This document shows positions 1 to 6,483 of a DNA stretch of 6,483 nucleotides, piece after piece. The stretch lies in assembly GCA_017459485.1 (NCBI GenBank), contig JAFUCW010000122.1:1-6483 (forward strand), in the 5' to 3' direction. The notes below the pieces were generated by a model that made no database searches, was not told the origin of the DNA, and saw only the letters and a list, made by a program, of their open reading frames with translations. The first letter of the stretch is position 1, and the number at the start of each line of letters is the position of its first letter. The translations under genes were made by a program, and so were the position numbers. This DNA is from Eggerthellaceae bacterium (GTDB taxonomy: Bacteria; Actinomycetota; Coriobacteriia; Coriobacteriales; Eggerthellaceae).

Positions 1-51
1 ACCTTGGAGCGTTATCATTAACAGGACTCACTGAAAGGAACCGCGCGCATC
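1..51 (+). other. Leader upstream of lepB, with a possible upstream gene tail
   Basis: This 51-base stretch precedes lepB. Frame 1 reads six codons (TLERYH) and then a TAA at 19-21, which could be the last residues of a gene entering from the left. A ribosomal protein L19 gene is one common lepB neighbour in bacteria, but six residues cannot identify anything. A Shine-Dalgarno-like AAAGGAA lies at 34-40, 11 bases before the lepB ATG, which is a slightly long spacing. No convincing -35/-10 pair is seen, so lepB is probably read from a promoter outside the window. Confidence 0.3.
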
Positions 52-624
52 ATGGCATATGGGGAGCACGCCAAAGAGGAGAACCCTGGCGTATTCAGCA
101 TACTATTGAGTTTTCTTTTCATGGTGGCCGTGGTTTTCGCGGCTGCTTGGCTGCTGCGCACCTTCGTAATCGCTCCCTACCAAATTCCCTCGGCGTCTAT
201 GGAGACGACCATCATGGTCTCCGACAAGCTCTTTTCCGAGAAGGTCAGCTACTACTTCCGCTCCCCGACACCGGGAGAGATCGTCACCTTCGACGACCCC
301 GAAGTCGAGGACCGTACGCTTATCAAGCGCTGCATCGCCGTGGGCGGGCAGACCGTCGATCTGCGCGACGGCGCCGTCTACGTTGACGATGTTCGCCTTG
401 ACGAACCCTACACGAACGGGCAGTCGTCCCATCCGCTTGGAACGGCGCCTGGAGTGGAGATCTCCTACCCCTACACCATCCCTTCGGGCTACCTTTGGGT
501 GATGGGGGACAATCGCACCAACTCTGCCGACTCCCGCTACTTCGGGCCGGTACCCGAGTCGAGCGTCACAGGCCATGCGTGCCTGATCTACTGGCCGATC
601 AACCGCATCGGGGTGTTCGGTTAG
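52..624 (+). CDS. lepB: Signal peptidase I (P-type, single membrane anchor)
   Basis: This 190-residue membrane serine protease (S26 family) cleaves signal peptides from exported preproteins on the outer face of the cytoplasmic membrane. A short N-terminal segment is followed by one hydrophobic anchor (about residues 15-35). The family boxes then come in order: PSASM with nucleophile Ser49, the DRTLIKR block with general-base Lys92, and [12 protein letters not shown] at about 151-162, followed by YFGPV. The Ser/Lys dyad marks the bacterial P-type rather than the ER-type enzyme. The length fits the short Gram-positive/actinobacterial form, not the longer two-anchor E. coli form. The start is the ATG behind AAAGGAA (34-40). 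The anchor is partly encoded by codons rare elsewhere here (ATA, CTA, TTG, AGT around residues 17-20), which may slow early elongation. It is 32 bp upstream of glyQ, with no functional link to GlyRS known to me; co-transcription is inferred. Confidence 0.96.
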   Translation: MAYGEHAKEENPGVFSILLSFLFMVAVVFAAAWLLRTFVIAPYQIPSASMETTIMVSDKLFSEKVSYYFRSPTPGEIVTFDDPEVEDRTLIKRCIAVGGQTVDLRDGAVYVDDVRLDEPYTNGQSSHPLGTAPGVEISYPYTIPSGYLWVMGDNRTNSADSRYFGPVPESSVTGHACLIYWPINRIGVFG

Positions 625-646
625 CCGTATCTGCACCTTATCGGAC

Positions 647-652
647 AAGGAG
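647..652 (+). promoter_or_regulatory. Shine-Dalgarno of glyQ
   Basis: AAGGAG sits four bases before the ATG at 657. It decides the glyQ start: the frame stays open back to an ATG at 495 inside lepB, but that start lacks support and would add 54 residues foreign to the GlyQ family. The lepB-glyQ gap is only 32 bp, too short for a T-box leader. Confidence 0.85.
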
Positions 653-656
653 AGTC

Positions 657-1568
657 ATGACACCAGCTGAAGTACCCACGTTTCAAGACATCATCATGAA
701 CCTCGAGCGCTATTGGGCCGACAGGGGATGCATTGTGCTGCAGCCCTACGACAACGAAGTGGGCGCCGGCACGTTTCATACGGCCACGACGCTTCGTTCC
801 CTGGGGCCGGGCGTGTGGCGCGCGGCGTACGTGCAGCCCTCGCGCCGTCCCACCGACGGCCGCTATGGCGAAAACCCCAACCGCTTGCAGCACTATTACC
901 AGTATCAGGTGCTCATCAAGCCCTCGCCCGACGACGCCCAGGAGCTCTACCTGGGGTCGCTGCGCGCCATCGGCGTTGACGTCGACGCCCACGACGTGCG
1001 TTTTGTCGAGGACGACTGGGAAAGCCCCACGCTGGGAGCCTGGGGCCTTGGCTGGGAGATCTGGATCGACGGCATGGAAGTCACCCAGTTCACCTATTTC
1101 CAGCAGGTGGGCGGCTTCGAGTGCGATCCCGTTCCGCTGGAGATCACCTATGGCCTGGAGCGCCTTGCCATGTACGTGCAGGGCGTGGACAACGTCTACG
1201 ACCTGGTGTGGAGCCGCGGCGACGACGGCCATGTGTTCACCTACGGCGACGTGTTCCTGGAAAACGAGCGCGAGTTTTCCACTTACAACTTCGAAGTGGC
1301 GGACACCGACTTTTTGTTCGGTGAGTTCGACCGTTACGAAATCGAGTGCAACCGCACGCTCGAGGCCGGCCTGCCGCTTCCCGCGTATGACTACGTGCTG
1401 AAGTGCAGCCACACGTTCAACCTGCTCGATGCGCGCGGCGTCATTTCTGCCACCGAGCGCATGGGCTACATCTTGCGCGTGCGCACGTTGGCGAAAGCAG
1501 TCGCGGCAAGCTATCTGGAGCACGTTGCCGGTGTGGCGCCAGCCACCAGCGAGGGAGAGGGGGAGTAA
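657..1568 (+). CDS. glyQ: Glycyl-tRNA synthetase alpha subunit
   Basis: This is the 303-residue catalytic subunit of the bacterial alpha2beta2 glycyl-tRNA synthetase. It activates glycine with ATP and, together with GlyS, charges tRNA-Gly in the cytoplasm. The sequence follows known GlyQ proteins almost end to end: an N-terminal TFQDII...YWADRGC segment, [11 protein letters not shown] at about 29-39, the class II motif 2 block [19 protein letters not shown] at 58-76, the GAWGLGWE and [13 protein letters not shown] stretches, and motif 3 with GLER at 166-169. The C-terminal part ([12 protein letters not shown], then [10 protein letters not shown]) is also typical. Length is normal for the family (about 300). 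The protein ends in a short acidic tail (EGEGE) whose purine-rich codons double as the ribosome-binding region of glyS. The stop TAA overlaps the glyS ATG by one base. Identification is secure. Confidence 0.98.
   Translation: MTPAEVPTFQDIIMNLERYWADRGCIVLQPYDNEVGAGTFHTATTLRSLGPGVWRAAYVQPSRRPTDGRYGENPNRLQHYYQYQVLIKPSPDDAQELYLGSLRAIGVDVDAHDVRFVEDDWESPTLGAWGLGWEIWIDGMEVTQFTYFQQVGGFECDPVPLEITYGLERLAMYVQGVDNVYDLVWSRGDDGHVFTYGDVFLENEREFSTYNFEVADTDFLFGEFDRYEIECNRTLEAGLPLPAYDYVLKCSHTFNLLDARGVISATERMGYILRVRTLAKAVAASYLEHVAGVAPATSEGEGE
1553..1565 (+). promoter_or_regulatory. Shine-Dalgarno region of glyS inside the glyQ end
   Basis: A run of G and A just before the TAATG junction provides Shine-Dalgarno-like sequence (GGGAGAGGGGGAG) ending two bases before the glyS ATG at 1568. 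The upstream GGGAGAGG part is at a workable distance. It lies entirely within glyQ codons for the acidic tail. With the stop/start overlap it points to translational coupling by re-initiation. Confidence 0.6.
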
Positions 1569-3649
1569 TGGAGACGAAGACCCTCGCCTTCGAGATTGGA
1601 ACCGAAGAACTACCCGCTTTCGACCTTCACGATGCCACCGGAAAACTGGGTGGCTTGATGTCCGATGCGCTCGATGCGGCGATGATCCCGCATGGCGCAA
1701 CCGAGGTTTACACAACGCCGCGCAGGCTGATCGCGATCGTGCACGACGTTCCCGAGGCGACCGAAGCCTCGACTGAAGAGCACCGTGGCCCCTCCGTCCA
1801 TATCGCCTTCGACGACGCGGGCAACCCCACGCAGGCAGCGCTCGGCTTCGCGCGCGGCAAGGGTGTGGACGCTTCCGACCTGGTGCGACGTGACGAAGGG
1901 GGCACGGAGTACGTCTACGCCGTGGTTCAGACGCCTTCCGTCCAGATCGCCGATGTCCTGCCCGATTTGCTGCGCGGCGTGATCGAGTCCATCTCCTGGC
2001 CAAAAGCGCAGCGGTGGGGAAGCCGTCACGAGCAGTTCTCGCGCCCTGTGCGCTGGCTCCTTGCCTTGCTGGGCAGCACCGTCGTGCCCGTTGAGTTCGC
2101 CGGACTCGTCGCTTCGAACGAAACGTTCGGGCACCGGTTCCTCTCTCCTGGTCCCCATCGGGTTGAAAGCGCCGATGCACTTATCGAAGTGCTTCGAGGC
2201 GCGAAGGTCGTTCCCAGCGAGCAGGAACGCGAAGAGTCGATTCGCTTGCAGGTGGCCGCCATCGAGTCCGCCACGGGCCTGATCGCAGACCTTCCCGCAC
2301 GCACCATGGAAGAAGTCGTCAACCTTTGCGAGCTTCCCACGGTCATGGTGGGCAGCTTCGACGAGCTGTTCCTCACCGTGCCCAAGGAGATCACGGTCGA
2401 TGCGATGCTCATGCATCAGCGTTATTTCCCGTTGTTCAACGCGGACGGCACCCTTTCGAACAAGTTCCTAATCACGTCCAACGGCGACCCTTCGTGCGAA
2501 GAGGGAATCGTCGATGGAAACAACCGTGTGGTCGCCGCCCGTCTCTACGACGCCAAGTTCTTCTACGACGAAGACCTGAAGCAGCCGCTATCGTCCTACG
2601 TCGATCGCCTCGATTCGGTGGTGTTCCAGGAGCAGTTGGGCAGCGCACGCCAGAAGACCGACCGCATCGTCGCCCTTGCCAAGCACCTCTGTGCTGATGC
2701 GGGGCTTTCCGGGAAAGACGCCGAAGATGCGCAGCGCGCCGCTTTGCTGTGCAAGGCCGACTTGGTCACGGGCGCCGTGGTCGAGTTCACGAGCGTGCAG
2801 GGCGTCATGGGCTCTTACTATGCCGCCGCTTCGGGTGAAAACGACCAGGTGGCGCAAGCCATTCGTCAGCACTACCAGCCCAAGTTCGCAGGAGACGATG
2901 TTCCCGACACGTCGGTCGGCAAGGTGGTGGCCGTCGCCGACAAGCTCGACACCATCTGCGGTCTTTTCGCGTTGGGGCAGGGTCCCACGGGCTCTTCCGA
3001 TCCCTTCGCCCTGCGCCGCAGTGCCATCGGCATCATCGCCATGCTCGAAGCAGGGCTTCCCATCTCCTTGGTTCCCGCCATCGACGCTGCGCTCGACGCG
3101 TATGCCGCGCAGGGCATCTCCTTCGACAAGGACGCCGTTCGCGCCGACGTGGTCGACTTCTTCGTCACGCGCACCAAGGTGATGCTGCGCGACGCGGGCA
3201 GTTCCGCCGACGTCGTGGACGCCGTCCTTTCGGCGGGGGTCGTGGAGCCTTCCGTCATTGCGGCACGCGTCCGCGCGCTGGAAGAAGCGCGTGCGACGTC
3301 CGCCGACACCATGGAGGACCTTGCGACCGCTTACGCGCGCGCCAACAACCTGCGCGACGCTTCCCTTGGCACCGAAGTGGACAAGGGTTTGCTCACCGAA
3401 CCGGAGTCGAAGCTGCTTTCCGCGATCGAGGCTGCCCAAAGCGGCGTTTCGGACGCGTTGGCGGGCGATGATTATCCAGCCGCCCTTTCCCTGCTAGCGT
3501 CTGTGCGCGGGCCGGTCGACGAGTTTTTCGAGAAGGTCATGGTCATGGATGAAGATCCTGCCGTGCGCGCGAACCGTCTGCGTTTGCTCAACTGCTTCGT
3601 GGGCGTGTTCGCCGACGTGGCGGATTTTGGTCTGATGGCGAAGGCGTAG
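1568..3649 (+). CDS. glyS: Glycyl-tRNA synthetase beta subunit
   Basis: This 693-residue subunit pairs with GlyQ in bacterial GlyRS and contributes tRNA recognition and binding; family proteins are about 690 residues. The N-terminus has the hallmark EIGTEELP (9-16). Further family blocks follow in order: QRWGSRHEQFSRPVRWLL, the HRFLSPGP segment, LPTVMVGSFDELFL (from about 256) leading to MLMHQRYFPLF and NRVVAARLYDAKFFYDED, the HD-like helical region with EFTSVQGVMGSYYA and YQPKFAGDD (436-444), DPFALRR (478-484), and a C-terminal DALR-type anticodon-binding region ending in VDEFFEKVMVMDED (to 663) and RANRLRLL. The start ATG overlaps the glyQ stop; the frame is open further upstream inside glyQ, but EIGTEELP near the N-terminus fixes the start. 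The 8-bp gap to ppsR continues the operon. No frameshift or truncation is seen. Confidence 0.98.
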   Translation: METKTLAFEIGTEELPAFDLHDATGKLGGLMSDALDAAMIPHGATEVYTTPRRLIAIVHDVPEATEASTEEHRGPSVHIAFDDAGNPTQAALGFARGKGVDASDLVRRDEGGTEYVYAVVQTPSVQIADVLPDLLRGVIESISWPKAQRWGSRHEQFSRPVRWLLALLGSTVVPVEFAGLVASNETFGHRFLSPGPHRVESADALIEVLRGAKVVPSEQEREESIRLQVAAIESATGLIADLPARTMEEVVNLCELPTVMVGSFDELFLTVPKEITVDAMLMHQRYFPLFNADGTLSNKFLITSNGDPSCEEGIVDGNNRVVAARLYDAKFFYDEDLKQPLSSYVDRLDSVVFQEQLGSARQKTDRIVALAKHLCADAGLSGKDAEDAQRAALLCKADLVTGAVVEFTSVQGVMGSYYAAASGENDQVAQAIRQHYQPKFAGDDVPDTSVGKVVAVADKLDTICGLFALGQGPTGSSDPFALRRSAIGIIAMLEAGLPISLVPAIDAALDAYAAQGISFDKDAVRADVVDFFVTRTKVMLRDAGSSADVVDAVLSAGVVEPSVIAARVRALEEARATSADTMEDLATAYARANNLRDASLGTEVDKGLLTEPESKLLSAIEAAQSGVSDALAGDDYPAALSLLASVRGPVDEFFEKVMVMDEDPAVRANRLRLLNCFVGVFADVADFGLMAKA

Positions 3650-3657
3650 GTGTTGTC

Positions 3658-4542
3658 GTGACAGGCTTGTTCTACCCTGAAGAGGCCGAAGATTCTTCGG
3701 CTTCCTTCCCGGCCATCCACGTCATCAGCGACTCCATCGGCATCACGGCGCAGACCATAGCCAGGGTCGCCACCAGCCAGTTCGGCGTGCCCGACCCGGT
3801 GCTCGAAGTCCTTTCGGGCGTGAACAACATCGGCACTATAACCGACTTTTTGGACGAGCATTCTTCGATTCAGGAGGCGCAGACGGGCGACAAGACGATC
3901 CTGTGCTTCTACACGCTGGTCGAAGGCCCCACCTACGATGCCTTCCAAGACTACCTTGCGCGCAATCCGCATGTGGTCGCCGTCGACCTGCTTTCGAACG
4001 CCTTGAACGCTATCAGCAAGGTAAGCGGCCTTGAGCCGGATGCCGAACGCGGCGTCTACCGCGCCACCGATGAAGCGTACTACCGGCGCATCGAGGCGAT
4101 GGAGTTCGCCATCGAACACGACGACGGGCGCAACCCCCAGGACCTTACCAAGGCGGACATCGTCCTTTTGGGCGTGTCCCGATCCTCCAAGACTCCCACC
4201 TCCATCTACCTTTCCCAAGAAGGGTACAAGGTTTCGAACGTTCCGCTCGACCCTTCGACCGACCCTCCCAAAGAGGTGTTCGACGTGGAGCCATCGCGCC
4301 TGTTCGGGCTGATGATTTCGCCCGAAGTGCTCCTTGGCATTCGCCAACGGCGCCTCACTTCCGCCGAAAAAGCCGTGGCAGGGGAGTACGCCAACATCGA
4401 ATTCATCGAACGCGACCTGGAGAAATCACGCGCCCTCATGCGCAGGCTGGGGTGCATTGTGGTTCATACGGATAATCGTGCCGTTGAGGAGACTGCGCAA
4501 GAAATCTTGCGTTACTATGAAATGGCTCATCCACGTACGTAG
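3658..4542 (+). CDS. ppsR: Pyruvate, phosphate dikinase regulatory protein (DUF299, bifunctional kinase/phosphorylase)
   Basis: This 294-residue member of the PPDK/PEP-synthase regulator family switches its target off by ADP-dependent phosphorylation of an active-site threonine, and back on by phosphate-dependent dephosphorylation. The N-terminal block IHVISDSIGITAQT (20-33) matches the family opening. The P-loop-like GVSRSSKTP is at 172-180, followed by TSIYLSQEGYKVSNVPL. The C-terminal part has ANIEFIERDLEKSRALMRR and the VEETAQEIL helix. The start is GTG 3658; about 19 residues, partly acidic, precede the conserved core, making it slightly longer than many relatives (about 270). Only a weak AGG (3648-3650) and an AAGG further back (3641-3644) precede it, so translation probably depends on coupling from glyS. 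The neighbouring ppdK makes PPDK, not PEP synthase, the likely target. The symbol ppsR is the family name; the annotation 'PSRP' is equivalent. Confidence 0.95.
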   Translation: MTGLFYPEEAEDSSASFPAIHVISDSIGITAQTIARVATSQFGVPDPVLEVLSGVNNIGTITDFLDEHSSIQEAQTGDKTILCFYTLVEGPTYDAFQDYLARNPHVVAVDLLSNALNAISKVSGLEPDAERGVYRATDEAYYRRIEAMEFAIEHDDGRNPQDLTKADIVLLGVSRSSKTPTSIYLSQEGYKVSNVPLDPSTDPPKEVFDVEPSRLFGLMISPEVLLGIRQRRLTSAEKAVAGEYANIEFIERDLEKSRALMRRLGCIVVHTDNRAVEETAQEILRYYEMAHPRT

Positions 4543-4550
4543 CGTATGTG
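4532..4550 (+). other. Hairpin enclosing the ppsR stop codon
   Basis: The arms CACGTACG (4532-4539) and CGTATGTG (4543-4550) can form eight consecutive RNA pairs, one of them G-U (4535 with 4547). The three-base loop TAG (4540-4542) is exactly the ppsR stop codon. No T-run follows, so it is not a standard intrinsic terminator. It could be an mRNA stability or processing element, a brake on ribosomes leaving ppsR, or chance. The pairing is seen directly; function is unproven. Confidence 0.4.
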
Positions 4551-4576
4551 TATGTATAGCAAGGTCAGTCGCGTGT

Positions 4577-4582
4577 AAGGAG
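4577..4582 (+). promoter_or_regulatory. Strong Shine-Dalgarno of ppdK
   Basis: AAGGAG (within TAAGGAGA) ends six bases before the GTG at 4589. It is the strongest initiation signal in the window together with that of glyQ, and it selects GTG 4589 over the in-frame GTG at 4601. Confidence 0.85.
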
Positions 4583-4588
4583 ACAAAG

Positions 4589-6483
4589 GTGACCGAAGCA
4601 GTGAAGCGTGTCTATGCGTTTGGACAGGACGCACAAGGCAACAACGTAACCGAAGGCAACACCAACATGAAGGCGATTTTGGGCGGCAAAGGTGCCAACC
4701 TTGCCGAGATGGCCAACATCGGCCTTCCCGTCCCTCCGGGTTTCACCATTTCGTGCCAAACGTGCATGGAATACGCCGGTGCGGGCAACCAGTGGCCCGA
4801 AGGTGCGCTCGATTCGATCGACGAGTACCGCGTCGACCTCGAAAACCGTCTGGGCAAGAAAATCGGCGACCCCAACGACCCGCTGCTTGTCTCCGTCCGC
4901 AGCGGCGCACCCATCTCCATGCCCGGTATGATGGACACGGTTCTCAACCTGGGTCTTAACGACGAATCCATCAAGGGGCTGATTGCTCAGACCGAAAACC
5001 CACGTTTCGCCTGGGACAGCTACCGTCGTTTCATCCAGATGTTCAGCAGCGTGGTCATGGGCCTTGAAGGCGACTTGTTCGAAAACGCCATCACCGCCAT
5101 GAAGAACATTCGCGGCGTGAAGTCCGACACCGATCTGACCGCTGAAGACCTGCAGGAGCTGGTGTCCCAGTTCAAACAGCTGTTCTCCGAACATGTGGAC
5201 GTGGCCGAATACCCAGACCTGGTCCAGGACGGCCAGGCGGTCTTCCCGCAGGACCCGATGGTCCAGCTCAAGCTGGCCATCGAAGCCGTGTTCGGCAGCT
5301 GGAACAACCCGCGTGCGGTCCTCTATCGCAAGCAGAACAAGATCGCCGACGACATGGGCACGGCCGTCAACGTCCAGTCCATGGTGTTCGGCAACAAGGG
5401 TGACACGTCCGCAACGGGCGTGGCGTTCACCCGCAACGCCGCGACTGGCGAAAAGGAATTCTACGGCGACTACCTGGTCAATGCCCAGGGCGAAGACGTG
5501 GTGGCGGGTATCCGCAACACCTCTCCGATCGCTGAGCTCAAGAGCGTGCCCGGCCTGGAAGAGGCAGGCGCCCAACTGGAGGGCATCTTCAAGACGCTCG
5601 AGGACCATTTCCGCGACATGTGCGACATCGAGTTCACCATCGAACAGGGCAAGCTCTACATGCTCCAGACGCGCGTGGGCAAGCGTACCGCCGCAGCCGC
5701 CCTGCGCATCGCCATCGAAATGGAGCGCGAAGGCCTGATCACCAAGGAAGAGGCTGTATCTCGCGTCAATCCCGACCAGCTCGACCAGCTGCTGCACCCG
5801 CAGTTCGACAAGAATGCGAACTACGACGTGCTCGCACGTGGCTTGAATGCGAGCCCTGGCGCTGCGGTGGGCGAAGCCGTGTTCAGCTCCGCCGACGCGG
5901 TGGCCGCTGCCGAAGCGGGCCGCAAGTGCGTGCTCGTCCGCTGGGAGACCAATCCCGACGATCTGCCTGGCATGATTGCCGCCGAAGGCATCCTGACCAG
6001 CCATGGCGGCAAGACCAGCCACGCCGCCGTCATTGCGCGCGGCATGGGTGCTCCCTGCGTGTGCGGCGTTGACGCGTTGAAGATCGACGCCGAAGCCAAG
6101 CAGGCGACAGTGGAGGGCACCGACGTGGTCATCCGCGAAGGCGACATGATCTCGATCGACGGCACGCAGGGCATCTTGGTTGCCGGTGCGGTCGAGTTGG
6201 TCATGCCCGAGCTGACCGGCGACCTTGACACCATGCTCGAGTGGGCCGACGAGTTCCGCACCATGGGCGTGCGTGCGAACGCTGACAATCCCGAGGACGC
6301 CCAGCTCGCACGCGACTTCGGCGCAACCGGTATTGGCCTTTGCCGCACCGAGCACATGTTCTTGGGCGAACGCAAGCAGATCATCCAGTCCTTCATCCTC
6401 AACGAAGACGATGAGACGCGCAATGCCGCGCTCGAGCAGCTTCGCGAGGCGCAGACGGGGGACTTCCTGGGCATCTTCAAGGC
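4589..6483 (+). CDS. ppdK: Pyruvate, phosphate dikinase, N-terminal 631 residues (runs off the window)
   Basis: PPDK interconverts ATP, phosphate and pyruvate with AMP, pyrophosphate and PEP in the cytoplasm; in anaerobes it often serves pyrophosphate-linked glycolysis as well as PEP synthesis. The frame stays open from GTG 4589 to the right edge, covering roughly the first 70% of a family protein of about 870-880 residues. The ATP-grasp domain comes first: GGKGANLAEM (Lys34), SVRSGAPISMPGMMDT (Arg104), NPRFAWDSYRRFIQM, GTAVNVQSMVFGN, and EFTIEQGKLYMLQTR. The swivelling phosphohistidine domain has GGKTSHAAVIARGMG, with catalytic His478 and regulatory Thr476. The PEP/pyruvate barrel then begins, with GIGLCRTEHMF (Arg586). 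The rest of the barrel, including the later catalytic arginine and cysteine, lies outside. A short N-terminal insertion (about residues 12-23) distinguishes it from the Clostridium symbiosum enzyme as I recall it. The match to the PPDK family is strong, and PEP synthase is excluded by the domain sequences. Confidence 0.97.
   Translation, partial: MTEAVKRVYAFGQDAQGNNVTEGNTNMKAILGGKGANLAEMANIGLPVPPGFTISCQTCMEYAGAGNQWPEGALDSIDEYRVDLENRLGKKIGDPNDPLLVSVRSGAPISMPGMMDTVLNLGLNDESIKGLIAQTENPRFAWDSYRRFIQMFSSVVMGLEGDLFENAITAMKNIRGVKSDTDLTAEDLQELVSQFKQLFSEHVDVAEYPDLVQDGQAVFPQDPMVQLKLAIEAVFGSWNNPRAVLYRKQNKIADDMGTAVNVQSMVFGNKGDTSATGVAFTRNAATGEKEFYGDYLVNAQGEDVVAGIRNTSPIAELKSVPGLEEAGAQLEGIFKTLEDHFRDMCDIEFTIEQGKLYMLQTRVGKRTAAAALRIAIEMEREGLITKEEAVSRVNPDQLDQLLHPQFDKNANYDVLARGLNASPGAAVGEAVFSSADAVAAAEAGRKCVLVRWETNPDDLPGMIAAEGILTSHGGKTSHAAVIARGMGAPCVCGVDALKIDAEAKQATVEGTDVVIREGDMISIDGTQGILVAGAVELVMPELTGDLDTMLEWADEFRTMGVRANADNPEDAQLARDFGATGIGLCRTEHMFLGERKQIIQSFILNEDDETRNAALEQLREAQTGDFLGIFK

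Noticed and set aside
495..656. Upstream extension of glyQ into lepB
   Set aside because: The frame is open, but the extra 54 residues do not resemble GlyQ, and the Shine-Dalgarno at 647-652 fixes the start at 657.
972..989. Near-palindrome inside glyQ (GGCGTTGAC / GTCGACGCC)
   Set aside because: It encodes a normal GVDVDA stretch in glyQ, and such GC-rich self-complementarity is expected by chance in this composition.
1403..1567. Upstream extension of glyS into glyQ
   Set aside because: The family N-terminus (EIGTEELP near residue 10) fits the start at 1568; the extra 55 codons overlap conserved glyQ sequence.
621..2180. A 519-codon open frame on the minus strand opposite glyQ and the start of glyS
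   Set aside because: It spans two well-identified genes, is very rich in Arg and Ala as expected for a GC-rich shadow frame, and lacks any recognised motif.
4532..4560. Intrinsic terminator between ppsR and ppdK
   Set aside because: A hairpin is present, but no T-run follows and the stem is only partly GC, so termination is not supported.
4543..4588. Possible ppdK promoter (TATGTATAG-like AT-rich patch at 4551-4559)
   Set aside because: No matching -35 element is found at a suitable distance, so I could not support a promoter.
4565..6355. A 596-codon open frame on the minus strand opposite ppdK
   Set aside because: It is in exact codon register with ppdK, so its stops would need TTA, CTA or TCA codons in ppdK, which that gene avoids. 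The translation has no recognisable family, and ppdK explains the stretch.
3874..6459. A 14-base identity between ppsR (3874-3887) and ppdK (6446-6459), both encoding EAQTGD with the next codon
   Set aside because: One short repeat of this length is plausible by chance in 6.5 kb of GC-rich coding DNA, and the sites are in unrelated structural contexts.

Overview
The window is a compact, fully co-directional gene cluster on the plus strand: lepB (signal peptidase I), glyQ and glyS (the two subunits of bacterial-type glycyl-tRNA synthetase), ppsR (the bifunctional regulator of pyruvate, phosphate dikinase; DUF299 family) and the first 631 codons of ppdK (pyruvate, phosphate dikinase), which runs off the right edge. 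All five are recognised from family motifs in their translations. The gaps are 32 bp, a 1-bp overlap, 8 bp and 46 bp. No intrinsic terminator or convincing internal promoter is visible, so one transcript is the simplest reading.

The DNA is GC-rich by eye. The genes largely avoid AT-rich codons, and ppdK appears to lack TTA, CTA and TCA altogether. ppsR and ppdK start with GTG. GC-rich DNA, a short one-membrane-segment LepB, a two-subunit GlyRS and a PPDK/regulator pair together suggest an anaerobic member of the Coriobacteriia (Eggerthellaceae-like). This is inference; a GC-rich Clostridia-type Firmicute is the main alternative, because GlyQ-GlyS next to a DUF299 protein is also a Firmicutes arrangement.

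Layout: 1-51 is a short leader, possibly with the last codons of an upstream gene. 52-624 is lepB. 657-1568 and 1568-3649 are glyQ and glyS, joined by a TAATG stop/start overlap that should couple their translation for the alpha2beta2 enzyme. 3658-4542 is ppsR, with weak ribosome-binding sequence. 4543-4588 is a spacer that begins with one arm of a small hairpin whose loop is the ppsR stop codon. 4589 to the end is ppdK, behind a strong Shine-Dalgarno.

Functionally, ppsR and ppdK form a regulator/target pair. The kinase/phosphorylase PpsR acts on the threonine two residues before the catalytic histidine of PPDK, and both residues (Thr476, His478) are present. GlyRS and LepB are housekeeping neighbours. 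I see no mobile element, CRISPR array, RNA gene or undescribed system; the more unusual points are the stop-codon hairpin and the contrast in initiation signals between regulator and target.
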